From NCBI GenBank assembly GCA_016296205.1, contig JAEDJS010000052.1:1-13914 (forward strand): a stretch of DNA of 13,914 nt, in the 5' to 3' direction. The DNA is from Treponema sp. (lineage in GTDB: Bacteria; Spirochaetota; Spirochaetia; Treponematales; Treponemataceae). Of the stretch, positions 7,601 to 13,914 are shown piece by piece. Made by a program: the position numbers and the translations under genes. Each line of letters starts with the position of its first letter. Within the stretch, counting starts at the first letter, position 1. Under the pieces are notes generated by a model. It was not told where the DNA came from and searched no databases. It saw only the letters and a program-made list of their open reading frames with translations.

Positions 7601-8045
7601 ACGCCACAAGCTTATGCTTTCTGTTCTTGCCGGTTATTCAGGCCCAATCACAACTTACTATGGTGATGAATGGGGTGCATACGTAAAAGGTTATGACAGC
7701 GAGGGTTCACTTGGTGCATATAACGACAACATGGCTCGTTCAAACGGAAAAATCAGCGGCTTTACTGCTAAAGAAGAAGACCTGATTGAATACTTTAAGA
7801 AGCTTATGAAGGCCCGTAACAGTCACAAATCAATGTGGGCAGGAGCTGCAGAAACTGTAAGTTCAACTGCCTCTTCTTATGTTGTTAAGAAAACATATAG
7901 CGACGAAACAATTTACATCTGTTTTAACAATGGAACATCTGCAACTACATTCAATGCTTCCGGTAAAGATTTAATTACTGGTCAAACTTACAGTGGGACT
8001 GTTACTGTTCCTGCTTTGAGTTCAGTGTTTGTTCTTGCTAACTGA
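4692..8045 (+). CDS. Multidomain GH13 alpha-amylase-type lipoprotein with Ig-like, InlB-type and CBM26-like modules
   Basis: 1117 aa from GTG 4692 (AAGGTG at 4679-4684; an in-frame stop at 4686-4688 excludes an earlier start). Lipoprotein signal with lipobox SAVSC, Cys24. Then a Big_2-like segment (about 30-115), an InlB/Flg_new repeat (GNFVGWYEKNG to ITLYARF, about 210-248), two Big_2 domains (about 252-335 and 337-423), a Pro/Ala linker, a CBM26-like starch-binding module (about 435-515), another beta-sandwich (about 527-612) and a GH13 barrel (about 623 to near 1040, with a beta-rich C-domain to the end). Catalytic set: nucleophile Asp808 in DGWRFDQ, acid/base Glu862 in VGEHW, Asp947 in TNHDLV. 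Region I reads DGVFGHW (from Asp750), Gly replacing the usual calcium-binding Asn. Predicted to hydrolyse alpha-1,4-glucans at the cell surface; exact specificity is open. Probably co-transcribed with the barrel gene. Confidence 0.92.
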   Translation: MKAFGKILASLLAGSILLASAVSCSSKSFDEPIFKKTEFRTSVGRTPGIPLSDAVKSMSDLVITSEDEDVVEVVKKSTGYKLKAKSTGVTIVTATTSGTSADLEVIVGVSVRFCDLDVQEKYYPDDMIIVPADAEYDTYKCVTGSKEIIISKANGYIVEAGISDSELVFEPYTVSPEDKFTVTFIVNSSIVATQTVNAYQKVQQPDPPAGTGNFVGWYEKNGNVYGSSAFNFDTKINRNITLYARFEASEIKVSSITVSGDSIVLLNGTSNYTASVMPSNALNKTVTWSVVNGTGSATINQNGVLTATGAGTVTVKATANDGSNVSGSASVEITNGVVLSSIELKLSASAVNAGSNVSAIVTAKYSDGTSKVVTSSSTVSCDDDTAAVSGSTIKGVKKGTATIDASYSEGGITKTDSKTLTVNETTPAPAPAFDGIKILVAKSLGFDHIHYWNASDSSKYKNTTYPGVALDEDGDDYVKLFEGCSSVSLLITKSSGEKLREQDVVITSKGTYRITSSGAAKEETPVAPSEPTVTITPNSETVYLTSKINVRIEANNSTLTTTSATINGKKALLNGAGSTSFTVQDYVTTVGTTFTVTVSATNGVGTGSANRSYTVIEKPVFDNSLDWNSLSIYQVMVSSFQDGDSSIGYTNAYGPTTTYNYATGTSEKTITGGDLQGIINAADYIADLGVNAIWMTPIFDSSSGENNEYLNSTGYFCYDYFKVDPKFGTNEKFAELVETYHNKGIYVILDGVFGHWNGAGVKASPTGKTAVRENGQYKACAYPESLEFFKEVAQYWIKNYKIDGWRFDQCYQVGNGDKSVGDNSYTNDHNYWYEIRTAIAEAAAENASSGEQWGILGYTVGEHWNGDAAIIQRGSVAPGTNGAGYGLQSCFDFPSRYKLVQTMAKEEGSNTATDFGAAMEYTYSDFTQKGYTHPDGYYPNLFFTNHDLVRYGNLLNWKFKIDPTSDEYFARHKLMLSVLAGYSGPITTYYGDEWGAYVKGYDSEGSLGAYNDNMARSNGKISGFTAKEEDLIEYFKKLMKARNSHKSMWAGAAETVSSTASSYVVKKTYSDETIYICFNNGTSATTFNASGKDLITGQTYSGTVTVPALSSVFVLAN

Positions 8046-8065
8046 TTTTTTATAAATTGATTTAT

Positions 8066-8100
8066 AAACACTGGGTGTTAATTCATCCAGTGTTTTTTTT
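8066..8100 (+). terminator. Rho-independent terminator after the first amylase
   Basis: A 12-bp stem (AAACACTGGGTG at 8066-8077 with CATCCAGTGTTT at 8084-8095, one G-T pair), a 6-nt TTAATT loop and a continuing T run to 8100. It closes the barrel-amylase unit. The stem has few G-C pairs at its base, but the run of eight T is strong. Confidence 0.85.
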
Positions 8101-8169
8101 GAGCAAATTGTTTTTGCTGTGGTTTGTTTGCAGAAGGTTGATTTTATTACTAATTAAGATAATTTTAAT

Positions 8170-8203
8170 AAAAGTGCAAAAAAAAATTTTTTTTTAAAAG
8201 TGC
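8170..8203. repeat. Direct repeats AAAAGTGC flanking an A9T9 palindrome
   Basis: AAAAGTGC occurs at 8170-8177 and 8196-8203, 26 bp apart, and the space between is almost entirely nine A followed by nine T (8178-8195), a perfect 18-bp palindrome. It ends 17 bp before the -10 of the next gene, so it could be a bent UP-type element or a pair of regulator half-sites. This is inferred from position only. Confidence 0.5.
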
Positions 8204-8217
8204 TAAAAAAAATGTCA

Positions 8218-8226
8218 TGTTATAAT
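8218..8226 (+). promoter_or_regulatory. Extended -10 promoter for the second amylase gene
   Basis: TGTTATAAT gives a perfect TATAAT (8221-8226) with an upstream TG (8218-8219). No convincing -35 sits 16-18 bp upstream; the A/T tract and repeats at 8170-8203 occupy that place. AGGAG at 8243-8247 precedes ATG 8257 by nine bases. Confidence 0.65.
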
Positions 8227-8256
8227 CATTTAAAAATAATATAGGAGCATGATAAA

Positions 8257-11200
8257 ATGAATTTTATTAAAAAAATAGTTTTATTTTTATTAACTGGTTT
8301 TATGGCACTATCAGTTTTTACTTCATGTGTTGTAAAAAATCCGGACGTACCTGTAACTAAAATTACAATCTCTTTGACTGGAAGCCGAGAGGTAAAGGTT
8401 GGGGAGTCTGTAGAATTTATCGTAAAGTTTACACCTGAAATTGCAACAGATAAAAATGTTGAATTTTCTTTTGATGGTGCAAACCAGGATTTGGGAAATT
8501 TTGACAAAGGAAATGAACCAAATGTTTATTCCTACATTCCTAATGCAAAAGCTGCACAACAGCCGGAAGGTCGTGTTACATTTTATGCCCAGAGTGCAAA
8601 TGGCGTAAAAGGTAAAAGAACTGTTTACGTAAAATCAGAAATTATTAAGAAGACAATTATTCTTAAAGAAACAAATGGAGAAGTAATTAATACAATTGTT
8701 GTTACATCAGATAAAATTGTTCCTTCAGAAATTGATACTCCTTCTGAAACAACAAATGGAAAATTCTGTGGATGGTATCTGGACAAAGAATGTTCAAATC
8801 CTGTTGATTTTAACGCTGAGTTAAAAACAGAAAATGTTTTCTATGCAAAACGTGTTCCTGCTGCTACAAAGTTGACAGTAACTTTTGTAACTGGTTCCCA
8901 GAGCAGTTCAAGTGTTGAACCAATTGAGGCTGAAGTTGGAACATCAATCACTTTGCCACAGAATCTTTCTTCTGCAACACACACATTCCTTGGCTGGACA
9001 GAAAGTGAAGGCTCTGAAAAGATTCTTGGTACAACTTATGTTGTAAATTCTGATATTACTTTGTATGCAAAATGGAAAGAAAATACTGTACCTGTAGTTC
9101 ATGTTGAAAGTGTTACAATTGGTCGTGTAGAAGCAAACCAGCTTATTGGAAATACAGTTCAGCTTTATTGTGATGTTTCACCAGATGATGCAGACAACAA
9201 ATCTGTTTCTTATTCAACTTCAAATCCAACTGTTGCAACTGTTTCTTCAACTGGTCTTGTAACTTTTAAATCAGCAGGAAATGTTACAATTACTGTAACT
9301 TCAATTGATGGCGGTAAAAAAGATTCTGTAACATTCACAGTAGAAGGAATGCCTGCAACTCTTGAATCAATTACAATTTCTAGTTCCATCACTGTTATGG
9401 AAGGAAAAACAAAAAGAATTCCATGTGTGTTTAATCCTTCAAATGTTTCTACTGAGTCAAAAGAAGTAATCTGGACTTCTTCAAATACAAATGTTGCTTC
9501 TGTTGCAAATGATGGAACTGTTTCTGGTGTTTCTGTTGGTCAGGCAACAATTACTTGTACTTCAAAAGTAAACAGTGAAATTTCTGCAGCTTGTAATGTA
9601 GAAGTTGTTGAATCAATTTCTGGAAAAATTATTCTTCACGCAAAGAATTATACTCATCTCTGGGCATGGAGTTCAACTACAGAAGAAAATTACACTGGCG
9701 GTGAATGGCCGGGAGTTAAAATGGATCCAGATGTTGCAGAGGGCTGGTATACTTATACACTTAATGTAGATACTTCAATGGTTATCTTTAGTAACAATGG
9801 TTCAGGACAGACTGCTGACCTCAGTAGAGAAGCAGGTGAATGGTGGTACACTGGTGGAAAATGGTACGACGAAGATCCATCAGATTCTGTAAAACCAGAA
9901 ATAACAAACATTACAGCTTCTTCAACTGGAACTGTATCTGGAGAAATCAAATTTGCTGTTTCTGCATCTGATAATAAAAATCTTTCAAAAGTGGTAATCA
10001 ACTGCGACGGCAAAAAAATTGGTTCTGTTGCAATGTCTGAAATGATTGCTACAGTTGAATTTGTATGGAACTCAACAATCGAAGTAAACGGTCCACATAC
10101 AATCGACTTTACTGTTTATGATGAATCAGGCAATGCTTCTGATGTTTACAAAATGAACTTTACAACTGATAACGAAAACCTTAAACCGGTAGCAGTTATT
10201 GGTGGTTCTTCAAATGTTGGTCTTGGAAAAGAAAAAACATATAATGCAAGATCTTCTTACGACCTTAATGGTTCTGTAAAAGGTTACAGCTGGTCTGTTT
10301 CTGGTGGAGCACAAATTGTTTCTGGACAGAATGCAGTTGAATGTGTAATTAAGTTCCCTTCAACTCAATCTGCATGTACAGTTACTCTTACTGTTACAGA
10401 TGATTTGGGTGCTGTTTCTGTTCCTGTTTCTAAACTTGTTGCAGTTCAGGATATGATCAGTACAGATTTCCGTGAAGAAACAATTTACTTTGCAATGACA
10501 ACTCGTTTCTATGACGGTGACCCATCAAATAACGTTCACTGCTGGGACGAAAATCCTGCAACTCCAGAGAACGATCCTGCATGGCGCGGAGATTTTAAAG
10601 GACTTATTGAAAAACTCGACTACATCAAGGCTCTTGGGTTCAGTGCAATCTGGATTACACCAATTGTAGAAAACGCTTCTGGCCTTGATTACCACGGATA
10701 CCACGCTATGAACTTTAGCAAAGTTGACCCTCGGTATGAAAGTTCAGACGTAAAATTCAAGGATTTAATTGATGCGGTTCACTCAAAAGGTATGAAGCTT
10801 GTTCTTGATGTAGTTTTCAATCACACAGGAAACTTTGGAGAAGCAAATCTTGCCCCAATGTTCGAAAAAGATTATTCAGCAGATCTTTCAGATATCAACG
10901 CTTCAATGAAACTTAGTGCAGATAGTCTGCTTGATGAAAGCTATTTTGCTCTTCCTGCTGCATCGCAGTATCAGACACGCCTTGCAAAAATGAAAAATAC
11001 AGACGGCGTAAACCACGACACAAGAAATTTCTATCATCACTATGCTAACTACAGCTGGGATGACTTTACATGTCAGTGGGGTCAGATTGCCGGTGACTGT
11101 GTAGACTTGAACACAGAAAACCCAGCAGTTCTTGAATACATCGTAAAGGCTTACTCACAGTACATTGCAATGGGTGTTGATGCTTTCCGCGTTGATACTG

Positions 11201-12372
11201 TAAAACACATTCCTCGTCTTTCATTCAATAAATATTTAAATAAGGCCTTTATGGATGCAGCGGCAGCTTCTGGAAACGACAATTTCTATATGTTCGGTGA
11301 AGTTTGTGCCCGTGCAAATGAAGTTGTTTACCGCGATACTCCTAATATGTCTGCTTATTTCTATACTTGGAAAGAAGACCAGGAATATGAATGGAGTAAC
11401 GATACTACTTTGTGGGATGATAAAGTAATCTTTGAAACAGATTATCCACAGATGCCGTTTACAGCTGGTGAAATCACATTTGATGTAGTAAATGCAAAAT
11501 CTGCCCATAAACAGGGACTTGAATATGCTCAGCATTCAACAAAATGGACTCAGCGCTCTGACAACCATCTTCTTCGTGGAAATGAATATCACGATCCTGA
11601 CCATTCTATGAAATCTGGTCTTGATGTAATTGACTTCCCAATGCACTGGAATTTTGATTCTGCATCTGGAGCTTTCAGTGTTCATGGAGAAGACTGGCGC
11701 TATAACGATGCAACTTACAATGTTGTTTACGTAGACAGCCATGATTATGCTCCTTGTGGAGATGATACTCATCGTTTCCATAGAGGTACTGATGTATGGG
11801 CAGAAAACCTTGATCTTATGTTCACATTCCGCGGAATTCCTTGTCTTTACTACGGTTCAGAAATCGAATTCATGAAAGGTGCAATTATTGATAAAGGTCC
11901 TCTTGAAGCTCTTTGCGATACTGGTCGTGCTTATTTTGGTGATTATCTTGAAGGTACTGTAAATGCTTCTGATTTTAGTAAGTATACAGCAACTGGTAAA
12001 GTAGCAGAAACTTTGAATCATCCACTGGCAAAACATATCCAGCGCTTGAACATGATTCGCCGCGAAATCCCAGCTTTGCAGAAAGGTCAGTATTCAACAG
12101 AGGGCTGTGGTTCATCTAAAATTGCTTTCAAGCGCCGTTATACAAAAGATGGAATCGACAGCTTTGTTCTTGTAACAATCAATGCCGATACAACATTCAC
12201 TGGTCTCCCAGCCGGAACTTATGTGGATGCAATTACTGGTGATACAAAAACTGTTTCTGCCGGTGGTGAACTGGAAACTTCAGGATGTACTGGCAAGGGT
12301 AATATGCGTGTTTATGTTCTTAATGGACCAGGCGCAATTGGTTCTGATATCAGTAATACTTATCTTAAATAA
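8257..12372 (+). CDS. Large GH13 alpha-amylase-type lipoprotein with InlB-type, Big_2, CBM26-like and PKD-like modules
   Basis: 1371 aa. Lipoprotein signal, lipobox VFTSC, Cys24. Then an N-terminal beta-rich region (about 28-130), two InlB/Flg_new repeats (about 166-198, CGWYLDKECSNPVDF; about 243-275, FLGWTESEGSE), two Big_2 domains (about 282-366 and 367-452), a CBM26-like module with aromatic binding candidates (HLWAW, GGEWPGVKM, EWWYTGGKWY; about 456-548), an Ig-like domain (about 548-640), a PKD-like domain (about 645-728) and a GH13 domain from about 741. Catalytic motifs are canonical: DVVFNH (from Asp851), GVDAFRVDTVKH with nucleophile Asp980, FGEV with acid/base Glu1015, DSHD with Asp1163. 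Predicted cell-surface endo-acting alpha-glucanase, with the modules acting as stalk and starch binder. It is monocistronic or leads the third gene. Its N-terminal 470 residues are closely copied in the gene at 12480, indicating duplication. Confidence 0.93.
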   Translation: MNFIKKIVLFLLTGFMALSVFTSCVVKNPDVPVTKITISLTGSREVKVGESVEFIVKFTPEIATDKNVEFSFDGANQDLGNFDKGNEPNVYSYIPNAKAAQQPEGRVTFYAQSANGVKGKRTVYVKSEIIKKTIILKETNGEVINTIVVTSDKIVPSEIDTPSETTNGKFCGWYLDKECSNPVDFNAELKTENVFYAKRVPAATKLTVTFVTGSQSSSSVEPIEAEVGTSITLPQNLSSATHTFLGWTESEGSEKILGTTYVVNSDITLYAKWKENTVPVVHVESVTIGRVEANQLIGNTVQLYCDVSPDDADNKSVSYSTSNPTVATVSSTGLVTFKSAGNVTITVTSIDGGKKDSVTFTVEGMPATLESITISSSITVMEGKTKRIPCVFNPSNVSTESKEVIWTSSNTNVASVANDGTVSGVSVGQATITCTSKVNSEISAACNVEVVESISGKIILHAKNYTHLWAWSSTTEENYTGGEWPGVKMDPDVAEGWYTYTLNVDTSMVIFSNNGSGQTADLSREAGEWWYTGGKWYDEDPSDSVKPEITNITASSTGTVSGEIKFAVSASDNKNLSKVVINCDGKKIGSVAMSEMIATVEFVWNSTIEVNGPHTIDFTVYDESGNASDVYKMNFTTDNENLKPVAVIGGSSNVGLGKEKTYNARSSYDLNGSVKGYSWSVSGGAQIVSGQNAVECVIKFPSTQSACTVTLTVTDDLGAVSVPVSKLVAVQDMISTDFREETIYFAMTTRFYDGDPSNNVHCWDENPATPENDPAWRGDFKGLIEKLDYIKALGFSAIWITPIVENASGLDYHGYHAMNFSKVDPRYESSDVKFKDLIDAVHSKGMKLVLDVVFNHTGNFGEANLAPMFEKDYSADLSDINASMKLSADSLLDESYFALPAASQYQTRLAKMKNTDGVNHDTRNFYHHYANYSWDDFTCQWGQIAGDCVDLNTENPAVLEYIVKAYSQYIAMGVDAFRVDTVKHIPRLSFNKYLNKAFMDAAAASGNDNFYMFGEVCARANEVVYRDTPNMSAYFYTWKEDQEYEWSNDTTLWDDKVIFETDYPQMPFTAGEITFDVVNAKSAHKQGLEYAQHSTKWTQRSDNHLLRGNEYHDPDHSMKSGLDVIDFPMHWNFDSASGAFSVHGEDWRYNDATYNVVYVDSHDYAPCGDDTHRFHRGTDVWAENLDLMFTFRGIPCLYYGSEIEFMKGAIIDKGPLEALCDTGRAYFGDYLEGTVNASDFSKYTATGKVAETLNHPLAKHIQRLNMIRREIPALQKGQYSTEGCGSSKIAFKRRYTKDGIDSFVLVTINADTTFTGLPAGTYVDAITGDTKTVSAGGELETSGCTGKGNMRVYVLNGPGAIGSDISNTYLK

Positions 12373-12393
12373 TAAGTTCATCTAAAAAATTAC

Positions 12394-12426
12394 GGGTACT
12401 GGATAAATTGTCCGGTACCCTTTTTT
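12394..12426 (+). terminator. Rho-independent terminator after the second amylase
   Basis: A 10-bp stem (GGGTACTGGA at 12394-12403 with TCCGGTACCC at 12411-12420, one T-G pair), a 7-nt loop and six T at 12421-12426. It is GC-rich and well placed, 21 bp after the stop codon. Confidence 0.9.
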
Positions 12427-12463
12427 AAAGTCAATCGATTGTTGAAACAGTTTTCTTGACTTT
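12427..12463. repeat. 8-bp inverted repeat and CAATCGATTG palindrome between terminator and start of third gene
   Basis: AAAGTCAA (12427-12434) is the exact reverse complement of TTGACTTT (12456-12463), with 21 nt between. Overlapping the left arm is a perfect 10-bp palindrome CAATCGATTG (12432-12441). It starts directly at the end of the terminator T run and ends five bases before the ribosome binding site GGGAG (12468-12472). It could be an operator or a leader hairpin. No good promoter could be placed between 12427 and 12480. Confidence 0.5.
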
Positions 12464-12479
12464 TTATGGGAGAAAAAAA

Positions 12480-13914
12480 ATGACTGTTTTAAGAAAGCTC
12501 ACTTCTTTGATTTTGAGTTTTTTAATTTTGCCGGTTGTTTTTACTGGCTGTAGGGTTAGAGATGAATCAATTCCTGTTTCTAAAATTACAATTACACTTA
12601 GTGGAAGCAGAGAAGTAAAGCTTGGTGAGTCTGTAGAGTTTACAGTAAAATTTACACCAGAAAATGCAACAGATAAAGAAGTTGATTTTTATTTTGATGG
12701 TGATGATCAGGATTTAGGAATTTTTGAAAAAGGTAATGAACCAAATGTTTATTTTTATATTCCAAACGAAAAGGCCGCACAACAGAATGAAGGCAAAGTT
12801 ACTTTTTTTGCAGAAAGTAAAAAAGAACATGTCAGAGGAAAAAAGACTGTAACAGTAAAATCTACAATTGTAGAAAGAATTATTTATCTTAGAGAATCAG
12901 ACGGAACATTGATTAGCACTTTGACTGTTACATCAGAGAAAATTGTTCCTTCTTTAATTGATAAGCCAGAAGATACTTCCTCTGGCAAATTTGGGGGATG
13001 GTATCTTAACAGCGACTGTACAATCCCAGTTGATTTTAACGATGAGTTAAAAACAGAAAATGTTTTCTTTGCAAAACGTGTTGCTCCTGCTACAAGGTTT
13101 ACTGTTACTTTTGACGCTGGATCTCAGTGCAGTTCAAATCCGGATTCGGTAACAGTTGAAGTTGGAACATCAATCACTCTGCCTCAGAATCTTTCTGCTG
13201 AAGACTACACATTTTTAGGCTGGGTAGAAAATTCAGGTTCTGATTCGATTCTTGGTTCAACTTATATCGTAAATTCAAATATTACTTTGTATGCAAAATG
13301 GAAGTCAAAAGCGGTAGAAGTAATTCATGTAGAAAGTGTTTCAATTGGACGCGTAGAAACAGAGCAGGTTATTGGAAATAAAATTCAGCTTGCAGTAAAT
13401 GTTTTTCCAGAAGATGCAGATAATCAGTCTTTGATTTTTACATCGTCAAATCAGGATATTGCAACTGTTTCTTCAACTGGTCTTGTAACTTTTAAATCAG
13501 CAGGAAATGTAAGAATTACTGTTACGTCGGTAGATGGAGGCAAAAGTGATTACATCAATTTCCAGGTGGAAGATGTTATTGCTCAGCTTGAATCAATATC
13601 AATTTCTGGAATTTCTTCTATTAAAGAAGGCGGTTCAACAAAACTGAATGTTACTTATTCTCCTTTAAATATTTCTCTGGAATCAAAAGCAGTTACATGG
13701 AAATCTTCCGATACAAATGTGGCAACTGTTTCTGCTGATGGAACTGTAAAAGGTATTGCAGAAGGAAAAGCCACAATCACTTGTACTTCAAATGTTAACA
13801 GTTCTGTTTCTGCAGTATGGATTATGGATGTTACAGCAGAAGTAAAAGACAAAATTATTGTTCACTGCGCAAAAGATTTGAATTTTACAAATATTTATGC
13901 ATGGGTTGACGGCG
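12480..13914 (+). CDS. Paralogous InlB-type/Big_2/CBM26-like lipoprotein, 3' end outside window (probable third amylase)
   Basis: ATG at 12480, preceded by GGGAG at 12468-12472; the frame is open to the window end (478 codons). Lipoprotein signal with lipobox VFTGC, Cys24. It then follows the gene at 8257 module by module: N-terminal region beginning KITITLSGSREVKLGESVEF, two InlB/Flg_new repeats (GGWYLNSDCTIPVDF and FLGWVENSGSDSILG), two Big_2 domains (HVESVSIG to INFQV; LESISISG to MDVTA), and the first strand of a CBM26-like module (KIIVHCAKDLNFTNIYAW), where the window stops. Similarity is high and nearly gap-free, with several long nucleotide-identical stretches, so this is a tandem duplicate. 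By analogy a GH13 domain probably follows, but that is not seen. No clear promoter precedes it, so it may depend on read-through from the gene upstream. Confidence 0.9.
   Translation, partial: MTVLRKLTSLILSFLILPVVFTGCRVRDESIPVSKITITLSGSREVKLGESVEFTVKFTPENATDKEVDFYFDGDDQDLGIFEKGNEPNVYFYIPNEKAAQQNEGKVTFFAESKKEHVRGKKTVTVKSTIVERIIYLRESDGTLISTLTVTSEKIVPSLIDKPEDTSSGKFGGWYLNSDCTIPVDFNDELKTENVFFAKRVAPATRFTVTFDAGSQCSSNPDSVTVEVGTSITLPQNLSAEDYTFLGWVENSGSDSILGSTYIVNSNITLYAKWKSKAVEVIHVESVSIGRVETEQVIGNKIQLAVNVFPEDADNQSLIFTSSNQDIATVSSTGLVTFKSAGNVRITVTSVDGGKSDYINFQVEDVIAQLESISISGISSIKEGGSTKLNVTYSPLNISLESKAVTWKSSDTNVATVSADGTVKGIAEGKATITCTSNVNSSVSAVWIMDVTAEVKDKIIVHCAKDLNFTNIYAWVDG

Noticed and set aside
8249..8260. 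Tiny upstream frame ATGATAAAATGA whose stop overlaps the amylase start; a similar five-codon frame precedes the third gene at 12466
   Set aside because: The ribosome site is too close to serve the first, and none serves the second; ATGA overlaps arise readily in A-rich leaders.

Overview
The window reads as chromosomal DNA from a low-GC bacterium with an outer membrane that makes many lipoproteins. A host-associated spirochaete of the Treponema type is my best guess. It rests on A/T-rich codon use, three long surface lipoproteins with relaxed lipoboxes (Cys24 in each), a secreted beta-barrel protein ending in Phe, and a PyrK-PyrD fusion, an arrangement I associate with Treponema from memory. 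No rRNA or marker gene is present, so the assignment is inference.

Layout. (1) 1-1599: the 3' most of an AAA-type ATPase with a C-terminal PD-(D/E)XK-like domain, a recurrent family of unclear function. It carries an in-frame, GC-rich, palindrome-laden insert near 574-674. (2) About 1605-1884: on the minus strand, a frameshifted and internally deleted IS3-family transposase remnant. (3) 1922-3828: a clear extended -10 promoter drives a fused PyrK-PyrD dihydroorotate dehydrogenase of pyrimidine synthesis. It is followed by a curious array of 15-bp units with a strong hairpin. (4) 4083-8045: a small outer-membrane-type barrel protein and, 45 bp downstream, a 1117-aa multidomain GH13 amylase lipoprotein, ending at a strong intrinsic terminator. 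(5) 8257-12372: a 1371-aa second GH13 lipoprotein with its own promoter and terminator. (6) 12480-end: a third lipoprotein whose N-terminal half is a close paralogue of the second. It is cut by the window end as it enters a starch-binding-like module.

The right two thirds therefore look like a cell-surface starch (alpha-glucan) degradation locus. Long lipid-anchored stalks made of bacterial Ig-like (Big_2) and InlB/Flg_new-type repeats carry CBM26-like binding modules and, in two of three cases, a GH13 catalytic domain at the far C-terminus. The barrel protein may be a partner, but nothing in its sequence shows this. No transporter, regulator or SusC/SusD-like pair is visible.

Most unusual points: the in-frame palindromic insert in the ATPase gene; the tandem paralogous amylase lipoproteins with a 52-bp exactly identical block inside otherwise diverged sequence; the four-unit 15-bp array in which one unit has its core inverted; and loss of the conserved region I Asn in the first amylase. 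I do not see a clearly new defence or RNA-guided system.
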